DNA from: Branchipolynoe longqiensis
Taxonomy: Eukaryota; Annelida; Polychaeta; Phyllodocida; Polynoidae
Length of the DNA: 64,000 nucleotides
Direction: 5' to 3'
NCBI GenBank assembly: GCA_030323885.1
Contig: CM059194.1
Location: 4,937,691-5,001,690 of the forward strand
In this document: piece by piece, positions 10,278-21,089 of the stretch
How the letters are laid out: every line of letters starts with the position of its first letter
How positions within the stretch are numbered: position 1 is the first letter of the stretch
Program-made: the position numbers and the translations under genes
The notes under the pieces: model-generated
Told to the model about the DNA's origin: nothing
The model's input: the letters and a program-made list of their open reading frames with translations, nothing else
Databases searched by the model: none

Positions 10278-10570
10278 CAATTCTTAAGGCTAGTCGCGTC
10301 CTCCTTTGCTCGTCCCGAAGTGAGCTGGCAGCCGCCAAACCCGGCCTTATATAGGCAGAGACTGGACTAGTTCCAAAAAGCACCATAGGTGGCAGGTCAG
10401 TATCATTTAGTTTTAGCACTGGGGTTAATGTCCAAATGAAATCATAGACGGCGCTAGTGCCTAATACAAAGAAGTAGTGTCCGAGTTTGAGTATAGGTGG
10501 CAGCATCAGGCTGATTAAGGTTAAGGCTATGGCTGTGTCTGAATGTCCAATTACCCGTGTTGCGGACATC
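10278..10570 (-). repeat. Ngaro 5' split repeat (A1)
   Basis: Matches 4818-5110 with two differences seen by eye. It runs into the run of N, so the true 5' terminus of the element is not visible. Confidence 0.85.
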
Positions 10571-11068
10571 NNNNNNNNNNNNNNNNNNNNNNNNNNNNNN
10601 NNNNNNNNNNNNNNNNNNNNNNNNNNNNNNNNNNNNNNNNNNNNNNNNNNNNNNNNNNNNNNNNNNNNNNNNNNNNNNNNNNNNNNNNNNNNNNNNNNNN
10701 NNNNNNNNNNNNNNNNNNNNNNNNNNNNNNNNNNNNNNNNNNNNNNNNNNNNNNNNNNNNNNNNNNNNNNNNNNNNNNNNNNNNNNNNNNNNNNNNNNNN
10801 NNNNNNNNNNNNNNNNNNNNNNNNNNNNNNNNNNNNNNNNNNNNNNNNNNNNNNNNNNNNNNNNNNNNNNNNNNNNNNNNNNNNNNNNNNNNNNNNNNNN
10901 NNNNNNNNNNNNNNNNNNNNNNNNNNNNNNNNNNNNNNNNNNNNNNNNNNNNNNNNNNNNNNNNNNNNNNNNNNNNNNNNNNNNNNNNNNNNNNNNNNNN
11001 NNNNNNNNNNNNNNNNNNNNNNNNNNNNNNNNNNNNNNNNNNNNNNNNNNNNNNNNNNNNNNNNNNNN
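10571..11068. other. Assembly gap (N)
   Basis: 498 unknown bases between the Ngaro 5' repeat and the 23-bp satellite. Long open frames reported across it are artefacts. A tandem array at the edge is the likely reason for the break. Confidence 0.99.
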
Positions 11069-12955
11069 CATGTCTTCACACCTTCCTCCATCATGTATCC
11101 ACACGTTCCTACACCATGTCTTCACACCTTCCTCCACCATGTATCCACACCTTCCTACACCATGTCTTCACACCTTCCTCCATCATGTATCCACACGTTC
11201 CTACACCATGTCTTCACACCTTCCTCCATCATGTATCCACACCTTCCTACACCATGTCTTCACACCTTCCTCCATCATGTATCCACACCTTCCTACACCA
11301 TGTCTTCACACCTTCCTCCATCATGTATCCACACCTTCCTACACCATGTCTTCACACCTTCCTCCACCATGTATCCACACCTTCCTACACCATGTCTTCA
11401 CACCTTCCTACACCATGTATCCACACCTTCCTACACCATGTCTTCACACCTTCCTACACCATGTATCCACACGTTCCTACACCATGTCTTCACACCTTCC
11501 TCCACCATGTATCCACACCTTCCTACACCATGTCTTCACACCTTCCTCCATCATGTATCCACACGTTCCTACACCATGTCTTCACACCTTCCTCCATCAT
11601 GTATCCACACCTTCCTACACCATGTCTTCACACCTTCCTCCACCATGTATCCACACGTTCCTACACCATGTCTTCACACCTTCCTCCACCATGTATCCAC
11701 ACGTTCCTACACCATGTCTTCACACCTTCCTCCATCATGTATCCACACCTTCCTACACCATGTCTTCACACCTTCCTCCATCATGTATCCACACGTTCCT
11801 ACACCATGTCTTCACACCTTCCTCCATCATGTATCCACACGTTCCTACACCATGTCTTCACACCTTCCTCCATCATGTATCCACACGTTCCTACACCATG
11901 TCTTCACACCTTCCTACACCATGTCTTCACACCTTCCTCCATCATGTATCCACACCTTCCTACACCATGTCTTCACACCTTCCTCCATCATGTATCCACA
12001 CCTTCCTCCACCTTGTATTCACACCTTCCTCCATCATGTATCCACACCTTCCTACACCATGTCTTCACACCTTCCTCCACCTTGTATTCACACCTTCCTC
12101 CAGCTTGTATCCACACCTTCCTCCACCATGTATTCACACCTTCCTCCAGCATGTCTTCACACCTTCCTCCACCATGTATTCACACCTTCCTCCACCTTGT
12201 ATTCACACCTTCCTCCAGCTTGTATCCACACCTTCCTCCAGCTTGTATCCACACCTTCCTCCAGCATGTCTTCACACCTTCCTCCACCATGTTTCCACAC
12301 GTTCCTACACCATGTCTTCACACCTTCCTACACCATGTATCCACACCTTCCTACACCATGTCTTCACACCTTCCTCCATCATGTATCCACACGTTCCTAC
12401 ACCATGTCTTCACACCTTCCTACACCATGTATCCACACGTTCCTACACCATGTCTTCACACCTTCCTCCACCATGTATCCACACCTTCCTACACCATGTC
12501 TTCACACCTTCCTCCACCATGTATCCACACGTTCCTACACCATGTCTTCACACCTTCCTACACCATGTATCCACACGTTCCTACACCATGTCTTCACACC
12601 TTCCTCCATCATGTATCCACACCTTCCTACACCATGTCTTCACACCTTCCTACACCATGTCTTCACACCTTCCTACACCATGTCTTCACACCTTCCTCCA
12701 CCATGTATTCACACCTTCCTCCAGCTTGTATCCACACCTTCCTCCAGCTTGTATCCACACCTTCCTCCATCATGTATCCACACCTTCCTACACCATGTCT
12801 TCACACCTTCCTCCATCATGTATCCACACCTTCCTACACCATGTCTTCACACCTTCCTCCACCATGTATTCACACCTTCCTCCACCATGTATTCACACCT
12901 TCCTACACCATGTATCCACACATTCCTCCAGCTTGTCTTCAAACCTTCCTCCAGT
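11069..12955. repeat. 23-bp satellite in 46-bp dimers
   Basis: Nearly 1.9 kb (about 80 copies) of CAYCATGTMTYCACACSTTCCT-like 23-mers. Alternation of CATGTCTTCACACC and CATGTATCCACACS half-units makes a 46-bp dimer. Around 12000-12290 and 12700-12780 variants with TTGTATTCACACC and CAGCTTGTATCC appear. As 23 is not a multiple of 3 and units lack stops, all three plus-strand frames are open; no protein is claimed. The true length is unknown because it borders a gap. Confidence 0.95.
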
Positions 12956-13257
12956 GCGAAGTACTCAAAACTGGACGCACTTTACAATAAGCTTCATTAT
13001 CTTTGCACTATTTGGTTTCATACTTTTTCCCCAACCCTGTATTTTGTTGTGTCCCTGGGGATCCGTGACGTTGGCATGTCATCTGGCCTCGATCAGCGCT
13101 GAAGAGACCTAACGAGCGCTTACACTTTGACAGGCGGCTGACCAGAACATTTGACTAATAATTCGCCGATTCTTGCTATAAACATGAAACAAACATGACT
13201 CAGCAATTCACATCCCATAATGAGGCTATCAAACAGGCTCAAGTGCTCATACAAATG
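12956..13257. other. Unique sequence, no gene seen
   Basis: Edge of the satellite followed by unique sequence. No domain or structure is recognised. Confidence 0.5.
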
Positions 13258-13565
13258 GTGGATTTAGTTTGTTTGTTGTTGCTTTACATCCTAGCAACAT
13301 CTAAGGCCATATCAGGACGGGTCCCAACTTGTGACAGTATGCACTCATGGCGATATTATAGTGCTGCCCCACTGGGAAATCAGGCCGCTGGCACCATGAC
13401 CCAATAACCCACTGAGTCACATTATACTGACACCGAGCTAACCAGTCCTTGCCCTATCCTAATAATGCTGAGGACCAGGCTAGGAAGCGACAAGTATACA
13501 TTTTTAAGCCATTGGTTTGACTCGACCGGGAACCAAACTCGGGAACTCCCAATCTTCTGCACGCA
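13258..13565 (-). mobile_element. SINE-1 (minus strand)
   Basis: Reverse complement of the SINE-1 body, from the tail (TTTACATCCTAGCAACATC) through CTGCCCCACTGGGAAATCAG and GACAAGTATACATTTTTAAG to a tRNA-like head with AACCAAACTCGGGAACTCCC. About 310 bp; the head is degenerate. Confidence 0.8.
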
Positions 13566-14150
13566 AGCGGATTAAGTTAAAGGCCCTCTCTCGGCAGAGC
13601 CATTCTAAGGCGCTGTACAATAAAACTGGTGCATACCGTATTTACAATCTGGTTAAAGCTGTTAGCGATTGTCAAAATTACATTAACCAGATTAAGAAAC
13701 CTTATGCAGGTCAATAATGACAACACCGTTTTCATTTTAAAGAGATGCTGTATTAGTTTTTACCTACTCTGGTAAACTATTCCATAAATTGTCGTCTGCC
13801 ACACAATGTGCACACATTCTAAGAAACTGTGTACCACATTTTCGGTTTTCACGCTACATTGTTAATGATTTTGCCTTCATTTTGGGGAGTAGTAAGTAAC
13901 ATAGCTATTGTTGACTCAGTGTGTAATTATCTTAGCAATACTACTATATCTAATCTCTCAAAATGTATCCAAAATAGGCTTATATGATTTTGTACAAAAG
14001 TGAAAATATGAAAATGTGCATATTGACAAAATACATCTACCAACAAACAAAAGATTTATCGTAAGAAATAATTATTTTGGATTAACCATAATCAATAAAA
14101 TCTTGTTTGAGTGTGTTGTGCGTGTCAAAATGATGGAATACTGGCAGAGA
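13566..14150. other. AT-rich sequence, no gene seen
   Basis: Nothing recognised on either strand. Confidence 0.5.
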
Positions 14151-14154
14151 TAAC

Positions 14155-14400
14155 TTGATGACTTACAACATTGATATTTATTGCCAGCTAGCCTGACGCT
14201 GGCCATTACTAGGACAGGAACAGAACTGATTAGCTCAGTGTCAAGATAATGTGACTAAGTTGGGAATCGGGGTCATGGTGCAGGCGAACTGGTCTCCCAG
14301 TAGGGCAGCACTGTAAAATTACCAAGAGTGCGCACTGTCACAAGTCGGTACTGGTCCTGATATGACCTTAGATGTTGCCAGGATGCAACATCCCAACAAA
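14155..14400 (+). mobile_element. SINE-1, head missing
   Basis: Body and tail of SINE-1: GGTCTCCCAGTAGGGCAGCA, GTGCGCACTGTCACAAGTCG and the tail ATGACCTTAGATGTTGCCAG. The tRNA-like head is absent or too diverged to see. Confidence 0.75.
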
Positions 14401-14509
14401 CAATACGATTTGGGTGGTGAGTGAAGCAGGCAGAGAGTGTTTGGTGGTGAGGCCTAGCTCTTAGTTCTTAACTCGGATCTCTTATCTACCTACCACGGAC
14501 CCATGACCT

Positions 14510-15195
14510 TCCTGTGCCATCATCAAAACACACCCACCACCTCATTCTCTTCCTGTTCTGCTCTTCTTCCCTCATTCTCCTCTTCACTCCGTGCCATTCC
14601 TCCTCACCCTCCTCCGCTTCGTCTTAACCCTTCTCTTCGTCCTTTATCTATTACTCCTACTTTTCATATTACCCTTATTCCTCCTCTTCCTACTCCTCTT
14701 ACCACTCTTCCTCCTTTTCATATTACCCTTCCTCATCCTCTTCCTCCTCTTCTTACCACTCTTCCTTCTTTCATATAACCCTCCCTCCTCCTCTTCCTAC
14801 TCCTCTTACCACTCTTCCTCCTTTTCATATTACCTTTCCTCCTCCTCTTCCTCCTCTTCTTACAACTCTTCCTCCTTTTCATATTACCTTTCCTCCTCCT
14901 CTTCTTACCACTCTTCCTCCTTTTCATATTACCCTTCCTCCTCCTCTTCCTCATATTCTTACCACTCTTCCTCCTTTTCATATTACCCTTCCTCCTCCTC
15001 TTCCTCCTCTTCTTACCACTCTTCCTCCTTTTTAGATTACCCTTCCTCCTTCTCTTCCCTTTCCTCTTCCACTTTCTCATCTACCTCTTAACCCACTTGC
15101 TCCCTTTTTATTACCTTCCTCCTTCTGTTCCGCATAATCCTCCTCTTTGTCTCTTGCCCTACTCTTCTTTCTCCTCCCTCATTCTTCTGAGGCAC
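14510..15195. repeat. Polypyrimidine tract with ~54-bp units
   Basis: Plus strand almost entirely C/T for ~680 bp. From ~14700 a unit of about 54 bp repeats (CCACTCTTCCTCCTTTTCAT, then TTACC and CCTCCTCCTCTTCC). Ser/Phe/Tyr-rich plus frames and Lys/Arg-rich minus frames are translations of the repeat. Such tracts can form triplex (H-DNA) structures. Confidence 0.9.
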
Positions 15196-15282
15196 TGGGA
15201 GAAGAAGATACATCAAAAAACAACCAAAATGCGTGCGTCGCATCGGGTTCCGCGTCATTACATTTTACAATGCATTGTAACG

Positions 15283-15762
15283 GGTCCGGTGTCACAGTTT
15301 CAGCGCCCGGTCAGTTTCAACGGCCTGTACAGACTCAAACTCAAGGCATTGTCAATGGTCGTGAGCAATCTTCATACAGAAAATACAGGAAAAGTGATAT
15401 GTCTCTAAAAGCACACCACCTAGAAACAAATCACTTTGTACACATATAGAAAACATCTTTACCAAAAAGACTGTATTAAATTTATAAGGTTAGGGTTCTT
15501 GCTTTGTATTAATTTTGAATAAAACTAAGGTTTTGCACTGCGCGTACCGTCAAACTCAAGGCATTGTCAATGGTCGCCAGCAATCTTCATCAACCACACC
15601 ACCTAGAAACAAATCGCTTTGTACACATGTAGAAAAGATCTTTACCAAAAACATTATATTAAATTTATAAGGTTAGTGACGATGATGTTAGATTTTGATG
15701 CATGCGCATGAAACTGACCGGGCGCTGAAACTGACCGGGCGCTGAAACTGCCACACCGGGGT
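15283..15762. mobile_element. MITE-like element with long inverted termini
   Basis: The left end has CAGTTTCAGCGCCCGGTCAG; the right end carries its reverse complement twice in tandem (from ~15711, then GCCACACCGG). Inside, a ~130-bp segment starting CTCAAGGCATTGTCAATGG is directly duplicated (15340-15494 and 15553-15676). No coding capacity and no clear target duplication. Confidence 0.6.
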
Positions 15763-15879
15763 TGCACACCCGGAAGTGGATGAGAGGAGACACCTCGGTA
15801 GTAAACTGTCACAAACTGTCACATAGACGGTCAGGCGTGCCCACGCCCTGGCATCTCATACAGACAAACGCGTCACAGC

Positions 15880-16650
15880 ACACCCCACCTCACTACCACA
15901 CCCCGCTACACACCGATACACCTCACTACAACACAGAGTACACCCCACCACACCCCACCAAACATCACTACAACACACAGTTACACCCGGCCACACCTCA
16001 CTGCCACAGCCCGCTACACACCGTTACACCTCACTACCACACACACCTACAGCCCACCACACCTCATTGCCACACACAGCTACAGCCCTCCACACCTCAC
16101 TACCACACCCCGCTACACACCACTACACCTCACTACATCACAGAGTACACCCTGCCACACCCCACCAGACCTCACTACAACACACAGCTACACCCGGCCA
16201 TACCTCACTGCCACATCCCGCTACACACCGCTACACATCACTACCACACACAACTACAGCCAACCACACCTCACTGCCACACACAGCTACAGCCCTCCAC
16301 ACCTCACTACCACACCCCGCTACACACCACTACACCTCACTACAACACACAGTACACCCTGCTACACCCCACCAGACCTCACTACAACACACAGCTACAC
16401 CCGGCCACACCTCACTGCCACATCCCGCTACACACCACTACACCTCACTACCACACACAACTACAGCCAACCACACCTCACTGCCACACACAGCTACAGC
16501 CATCCACACCCCACCACACCTCACTAGCACACACAGCTATACTCAGCCACACCTCACTACCCCACAAGCTACAGCCCTCCACACCCCACCACACCTCACT
16601 ACCACATACAGCTACACTCAGCCACACCTCACTACCACATACGCTTGTTT
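15880..16650. repeat. CACC-rich array with ~207-bp higher-order unit
   Basis: Built from short CACTACACC / CCACACCTCA words. The marker AGTACACC recurs at 15937, 16144 and about 16351, about 207 bp apart, showing a higher-order unit. The divisible-by-3 length keeps His/Thr/Pro frames open; not treated as genes. Confidence 0.85.
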
Positions 16651-17214
16651 GTTGTTTGTGTTTGACAGCTATACCCAGCCACTCCCCGCCACCACCACCC
16701 TACGCACAGCCATACTAAAGGACACCCCCCCCCCCGCCCCACCTCCTCCACTAGTACCCGTGTACAATCAGCCCCGCCCCCAGCCCGTGCCGTACAGCCC
16801 TTGCCGGGCTGTGCTGCCGGGGGTCCCGGTAAGCCGCCTGTATCTGGGCCCTTCTCCGACCCTTCTCTGCGCGATGATTGATTCGAATGAAGGCTCGGCG
16901 TTCAAAGCCGGCTCAACGTCGACTGGTGCCTTAATGGACGGCCCGGGGACCAGGCTTGGGACAAACATCTGACATCCCGGCACCTCAGGGTGCATTTTAA
17001 ATGGGATATTCGAAAAGGAGGCTTCCAGATAAATATTTGATGAATATAACTGTGATTTGTTTAAACAAAAACATAATGACGGCAAGGGGTGAGTGTTAAC
17101 CTCCTTATCATCCACCAGGTGGCACCCAGATCGGAATTCTGGGTCAAAATGAGACACCCACCCACTCCCTTTGTAAAGCCCAGTGCGGCTAGACCATAAA
17201 TCCCAACCGCTACC
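16651..17214. other. Unique sequence, no gene seen
   Basis: A minus-strand frame of 167 codons (16768-17271) crosses this part but shows no recognisable motif and extends into a SINE head. I see no support for a gene. Confidence 0.4.
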
Positions 17215-17312
17215 AGATGGGATGACCGAATGAGTTGAGCCTCCGTCTTCCGTTTTGGTAAATTGGGACATTTTAACCCACGGGTTCGAACCCTGGTCGA
17301 GTCAACATTTAA
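17215..17312 (+). mobile_element. SINE-1 tRNA-like head
   Basis: GATGACCGAATGAGTTGAGC (A-box region), then CCACGGGTTCGAACCCTGG (B-box region), as in a tRNA-Leu-like promoter, followed by the SINE-1 link GTCGAGTCAA. The body is missing, so this is a SINE fragment and not a tRNA gene. Confidence 0.65.
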
Positions 17313-17455
17313 ATGTCCCCCCCCCTACGATGTTAAAATAAGCAATTTCACAAGTCATCAGCTACCGTCACACACGTAATGAGAGTGGGTCACAATATGA
17401 GAAGGGCAAGATAGAAATGGATACATATACAAATATCTACCTGCCCTATCGTTAA

Positions 17456-17960
17456 TAGTGTAGTGATCTGCACTGACCTCTCAGCCAAGTAACCACATAG
17501 ACAGGTAGACACGGGTAGTGTGGTTGTATCAGGGAGACTAGGTGGTGTAATGGTTAGCACACTGGCCCGGAATGCAAAGATATGTTGTTTCGAGTCCCGC
17601 TTTGGGTGCAATATTTCCTGTTTTCATCACCCCCACGACACTGGTTGCCGTAACAATGATCCTGTACAAGTTACGCACTGTATGGTTGTTGAAACTACCC
17701 TGTGTATGTGTTAGTGCATTGCCTGTATGTATGTAATTGTAAGCATTAAAAGACTTACAATCCCAGGGGGACAAGTGTAGTGGTCTGCACTGACCTCTCA
17801 GGCAAGTATCCACATAGACAGGTAGGCATGGGTAGTGTGGTTATATCAGGGAGTCTAGGTGGTGTAATAGTTAGCACACTGGCCTGGAATGCAAAGAGAT
17901 GTGGGTTTGAGTCCAGCTCTAGGCGCAATATTTCCAATTTTCATCACCCCCATGACAATA
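17456..17960 (+). mobile_element. SINE-2, two copies in direct tandem
   Basis: Each copy begins TGTAGTGGTCTGCACTGACC, continues through AGACAGGTAGGCATGGGTAG and contains a tRNA-like segment: A-box-like TAGGTGGTGTAATGGTTAGC and B-box-like GTTTGAGTCC, then TTTTCATCACCCCCA. Copy one is 17456-17773 and copy two 17774-17960. The link between them contains AAGACTTACAATCCCAGGGG, also found between the two minus-strand copies at 42700-43195. Confidence 0.75.
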
Positions 17961-18164
17961 GAAACAAATACTTGACACAACTGAGCGCCCGAAATGACAC
18001 CCCTCGTTGACTCGTCGCGCGAGCTATTGATGGCCATTTAAATCCCAGTATAAATCAGCTCCCGTTGTGATGTGATATAATCTCAGATGCTGTAAATCTG
18101 CAAGCCCCCAATCCATCAATCAACTTACCCATGCCTTCATTTTATTGCATTCATTGATTAACCG

Positions 18165-18310
18165 GGGGTAATTTCAATCGCGGACAATTGGTCTTCCTCA
18201 TTCCACTGCTCCTTGTTCTATCCCAGTAATGTCGAGCGCAGGCTAGGTAGCGACAAGTATAAATATTTAATTCATTGGTTTGGCTCGACTGGGCTTCAAG
18301 CCTGCCCTGA
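18165..18310 (-). mobile_element. SINE-1 fragment with alternative tail
   Basis: Reverse complement of the tail variant (CGATTGAAATTACCCC...) joined to the body word ACTTGTCGCTACCTAGCC. The uninterrupted TTAATCAATG at its end is an empty-site relative of the M1 insertion at 1944. Confidence 0.65.
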
Positions 18311-18377
18311 GCTACCTTACAAGCAGCCATTGCTCAACTCATTCCACCCATGCCATCAGCTAGTGAGCTTTTTACAA

Positions 18378-18692
18378 AATCGGGCGCAGTGGCCGAATCG
18401 GAAAAGCGCAAACCTCGGGTGTGGGACATTGGGAGTTATTTTCCAAGTCGAGTCAAAGCAGTGACTTATAAAATTGATACTTGTCGCTTCCTAGCTTGGC
18501 GCTCGGCATTAATCGGATGGGGCAAGGACTGGTTAGCTTAGTGTCAGGATAATATGATCGGGTTATGGTGCCGGCAGCCTGTTATCCTAGTAGGGTAACA
18601 CTATAGATTCACCATGAGTGTGCACTGTCACAAGTCGGTACCCGTCCTGATATGACATGATGCCATGACGTAAAACTCCAACAACCAACCAA
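18378..18692 (+). mobile_element. SINE-1, nearly full length
   Basis: Head CAGTGGCCGAATCGGAAAAG, link GTCGAGTCAAAGCAGTGACT, body TTGTCGCTTCCTAGCTTGGC and GGGGCAAGGACTGGTTAGC, tail GTACCCGTCCTGATATGAC then AAAACTCCAACAACCAACC. A good reference copy for the family. Confidence 0.85.
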
Positions 18693-19205
18693 CTTTTCTA
18701 CAAAAGTCGACAAAAGTAGACAACAGTAGACACCAGTAGACAACAGTAGACAACAGTAGACAACAGTAGACAACAGTAGACAACATTAGACAACAGTAGA
18801 CAACAGTATACAACAGTCGACAACAGTAGACAACAGTAGACAACAGTAGATACAAGTAGACACCAGTAGACAACGGTAGACAAAAGTAGACACCAGTAGA
18901 CAAAAGTAGACAACATTAGACAACAGTATACAACAGTAGACAAAAGTAGACACCAGTATACAAAAGTAGACACCAGTAGACAACCGTAGACAACATTAGA
19001 CAACAGTATACAACAGTATACAACAGTATACAAAAGTAGACACCAGTAGACAACAGTAGACAACAGTAAACAACAGCAGACACCAGTAGACAACAGTAGA
19101 CAATAGTAGACACCAGTAGACAACAGTAGACAACAGTAGACCCAAGTAGACACCAGTAGACAAAATTAGACTAATGTAGACAAGTAGACAGTAGTAGACA
19201 CATGT
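18693..19205. repeat. 10-bp tandem array
   Basis: About 50 copies of AGTAGACAAC with variants (CACC, AAAA, TATA in place of AC/TAGA). It begins right at the SINE tail. The minus-strand Val/Tyr/Cys/Leu frames are translations of the array. The period is close to one DNA helical turn. Confidence 0.95.
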
Positions 19206-19432
19206 AGAACACATTATCACTGCCTGAAACGCGCTGTGCAGAACACATCAATTCGCACCCTGCTTGTTTATACGCGTTTATTCGCTGTCTGGTGATGGAA
19301 AAGGATTGCCATGCCGATATGATCACGTGACTGTCTCTCTCCTCCCGCCCACCACCACCGCGACCGCCACCAGTCGGTGTCTAGTGTGCCTGCTTCACGC
19401 CCTACCTAACCTTGACCCCTTGACGCTCTCTA
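19206..19432. other. Unique spacer
   Basis: No motif recognised. Confidence 0.4.
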
Positions 19433-19566
19433 AAGGGGCTGTCACATTACGGCGTATGGCGGAAGCGTATGGCGGCGTAGCGGCTTACGTCATATACGTC
19501 GCCATACGCCGCATACGCTACGCATACGCTACGCATACGCTACTCATACGCTACGCATACGCTACG
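19433..19566. mobile_element. CTGTCACA-type element, left part only (element a)
   Basis: Starts CTAAAGGGGCTGTCACATTA and carries five copies of the 11-bp word GCATACGCTAC (19509-19565). No right terminus is found; the sequence passes into a GT-rich tract, so the element is truncated. Confidence 0.55.
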
Positions 19567-19700
19567 CAGGTGGGTGGGGGGTTGTGGTTGTGTGGTGTTT
19601 TTTGTGTTTTTTTTTTTGTGTTGGTTGTGGGGTTGGTGTTGTTGGTTGTTGTGTGTGTGTGTGTGTGTTGGTGGGTGGGTGTGGTTTTTGTGTGGTTGTG
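19567..19700. repeat. GT-rich simple repeat
   Basis: G/T-only tract including a (GT)n run near 19650-19668. Confidence 0.85.
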
Positions 19701-19837
19701 GTCTGGCAAGGTCGCAGTTCCTTCAGTCGGGCACCCTAACCTCCGCCGCTCACCGATCAGGCAGTGCGAGCAGGGCTGGGGTCAACCCGTCAGATGACCT
19801 CTGCGCATTGTATTGTGGGGACGTCCAACTGTGGAGC

Positions 19838-20865
19838 ATGGATGTGGGTGTGGGTGTGGGTGTGGGTGTGGGTGCAGATGTGGGTGTGGGTGTGGATGTC
19901 CATGTTGGTGTGGTCGTGGGTGTGGTGTGGGTGTGGGGTGTGGGTGGTGGGTGTGGGGGGTGCGGGTGGCGGGTGAGGGGTTGGGTGTGGGTGTGGGTGA
20001 GGTGTGGGTGTGGGTGGGGTTGGGGTGGGGGTGGGTGTGGCTGGTTGGGGTGGGGTGCGGGTGGCGGGTGTGGGTGTGGTTTGGGTGTGGTTGAGATGTG
20101 GTGTGGGGTGGGTGTCCATGTGGGTTTGGTCGTGGGTGTGTGTGTGTGGGTGTTGGTGTGGGTGTGGGTGTGGGTGGTGGGTGTGGTGCGGAAGGGGGTG
20201 AGGTGCGGGTGAGTGTGTGGGTGTGTGTGGGTGTTGGTTGGGTGTGGTGTGGGGTGGTGTGGGGTGTGGTGTGGGTGTGGGTGCGGGTGGGGTGCGGGTG
20301 TGATGTGGGGTGTGGATGTGGGTCTGGGTGTGGGTGTGGGTGCGGAAGGGGGTGCGGGTGCGGAGGTGCGGGTGCGGGTGTGGGTGTGCTTGTTGTGTGC
20401 GGGTGCGGGTGTGGGTGCGGGTCTGGGTGCGGGTGTTGGGTGTGGGTGCGGGTGCGGGTGCGGTGCGGGTATCGGGTGCGGGTGCATTGTGGGTGTGGAT
20501 TTGGGTGTGGGTGTGGTGCGGGTGCGGGTGCGGTGCGTGTGCGGGGTGTGGGTGCGAGTGCGGTGTGGGTGTGGGGTGGGTGTGGGTGTGGGTGTGGGTG
20601 TGGGTGTGGGTGTGGTGTGGTATGGGTGTGGGTGTGGGTGTGGGTGCGGGTATGGGTGTGGGTGTGGGTGTGGGTGCGGGTGTGGGTGTGGGTGTGGGTG
20701 CGGGTGCGGGTGCGGGTGCGGGTCCGGATGTGGGTGTGGGTGTGGGTGTGGATGTGGATGTGCATGTGGGTGTGGGTGTGGGTGTGGGTGTAGGGGTCGG
20801 GTGAAGGTTTGGGTGGGGGTGGCGGCTGGGGTGGGGGAGGGGGTGCGGCGGGTTGGAAGTGGGAG
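19838..20865. repeat. GGGTGT / GGGTGC hexanucleotide array
   Basis: About 1 kb of degenerate GGGTGY repeats, strongly G-rich on the plus strand and almost free of A. Gly/Val/Cys/Trp frames on the plus strand and His/Pro/Thr frames on the minus strand are artefacts. Runs of three or more G at regular spacing give high G-quadruplex potential. Confidence 0.95.
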
Positions 20866-21089
20866 GTAGGCGTGGTGCGGGGCCATTACTACTATACTAG
20901 GCCGGCTTTAATTTTGCGGGAGTGGTTTTAAGGTCAGCTAGGGAATGCCTTGGGAGGCACTTAATTATGGTCGAGCAGCGTCTAGCCCCACTGACGCCTG
21001 GTCAAAAGTGGGTAAGGAGACCTTACCGCATTCGGCCAATAGGGAACACACCTAAGTCTGGGGTGGGTGGGTCGCGGTACATTGCACCA

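Larger units (their letters stand above)
4654..10570 (-). mobile_element. Ngaro-like tyrosine-recombinase (YR) retrotransposon
   Basis: On the minus strand the order is gag, RT-RNase H, tyrosine recombinase. Termini are split direct repeats: a ~293-bp repeat lies upstream of gag (10278-10570) and again downstream (4818-5114), interleaved with a ~133-bp repeat present twice (5115-5247 and 4654-4786). This A1-ORFs-B1-A2-B2 arrangement is that of Ngaro/PAT elements. A methyltransferase-like domain after RNase H, known in DIRS and PAT, is absent, which favours Ngaro. No target duplication is expected. Repeat copies differ at only a few positions (3 in ~133 and 2 in ~293 by eye), so insertion is fairly recent. 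The 5' end runs into the N gap. Two in-frame TGA codons and a 1-base deletion make this copy defective. Confidence 0.9.

Noticed and set aside
9166..13112. Open frames of 642-871 codons spanning the N run at 10571-11068
   Set aside because: N codons cannot contain stops, and the right-hand parts are translations of the 23-bp satellite. Only the gag portion (8896-10260) is real.
15762..16972. His/Thr/Pro-rich frames of ~300 codons
   Set aside because: Direct translation of the CACC array with its 207-bp unit; similar frames are open in two phases.
16768..17271. 167-codon minus-strand frame as a host gene
   Set aside because: It ends within low-complexity C-rich sequence and starts in a SINE head; no domain seen.
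18628..19220. Val/Tyr/Cys/Leu frames that look like membrane segments
   Set aside because: All come from AGTAGACAAC repeats read on the minus strand in several phases.
19574..20886. Gly/Val/Cys and His/Pro frames up to 378 codons
   Set aside because: Products of the GGGTGY array; multiple overlapping frames on both strands.
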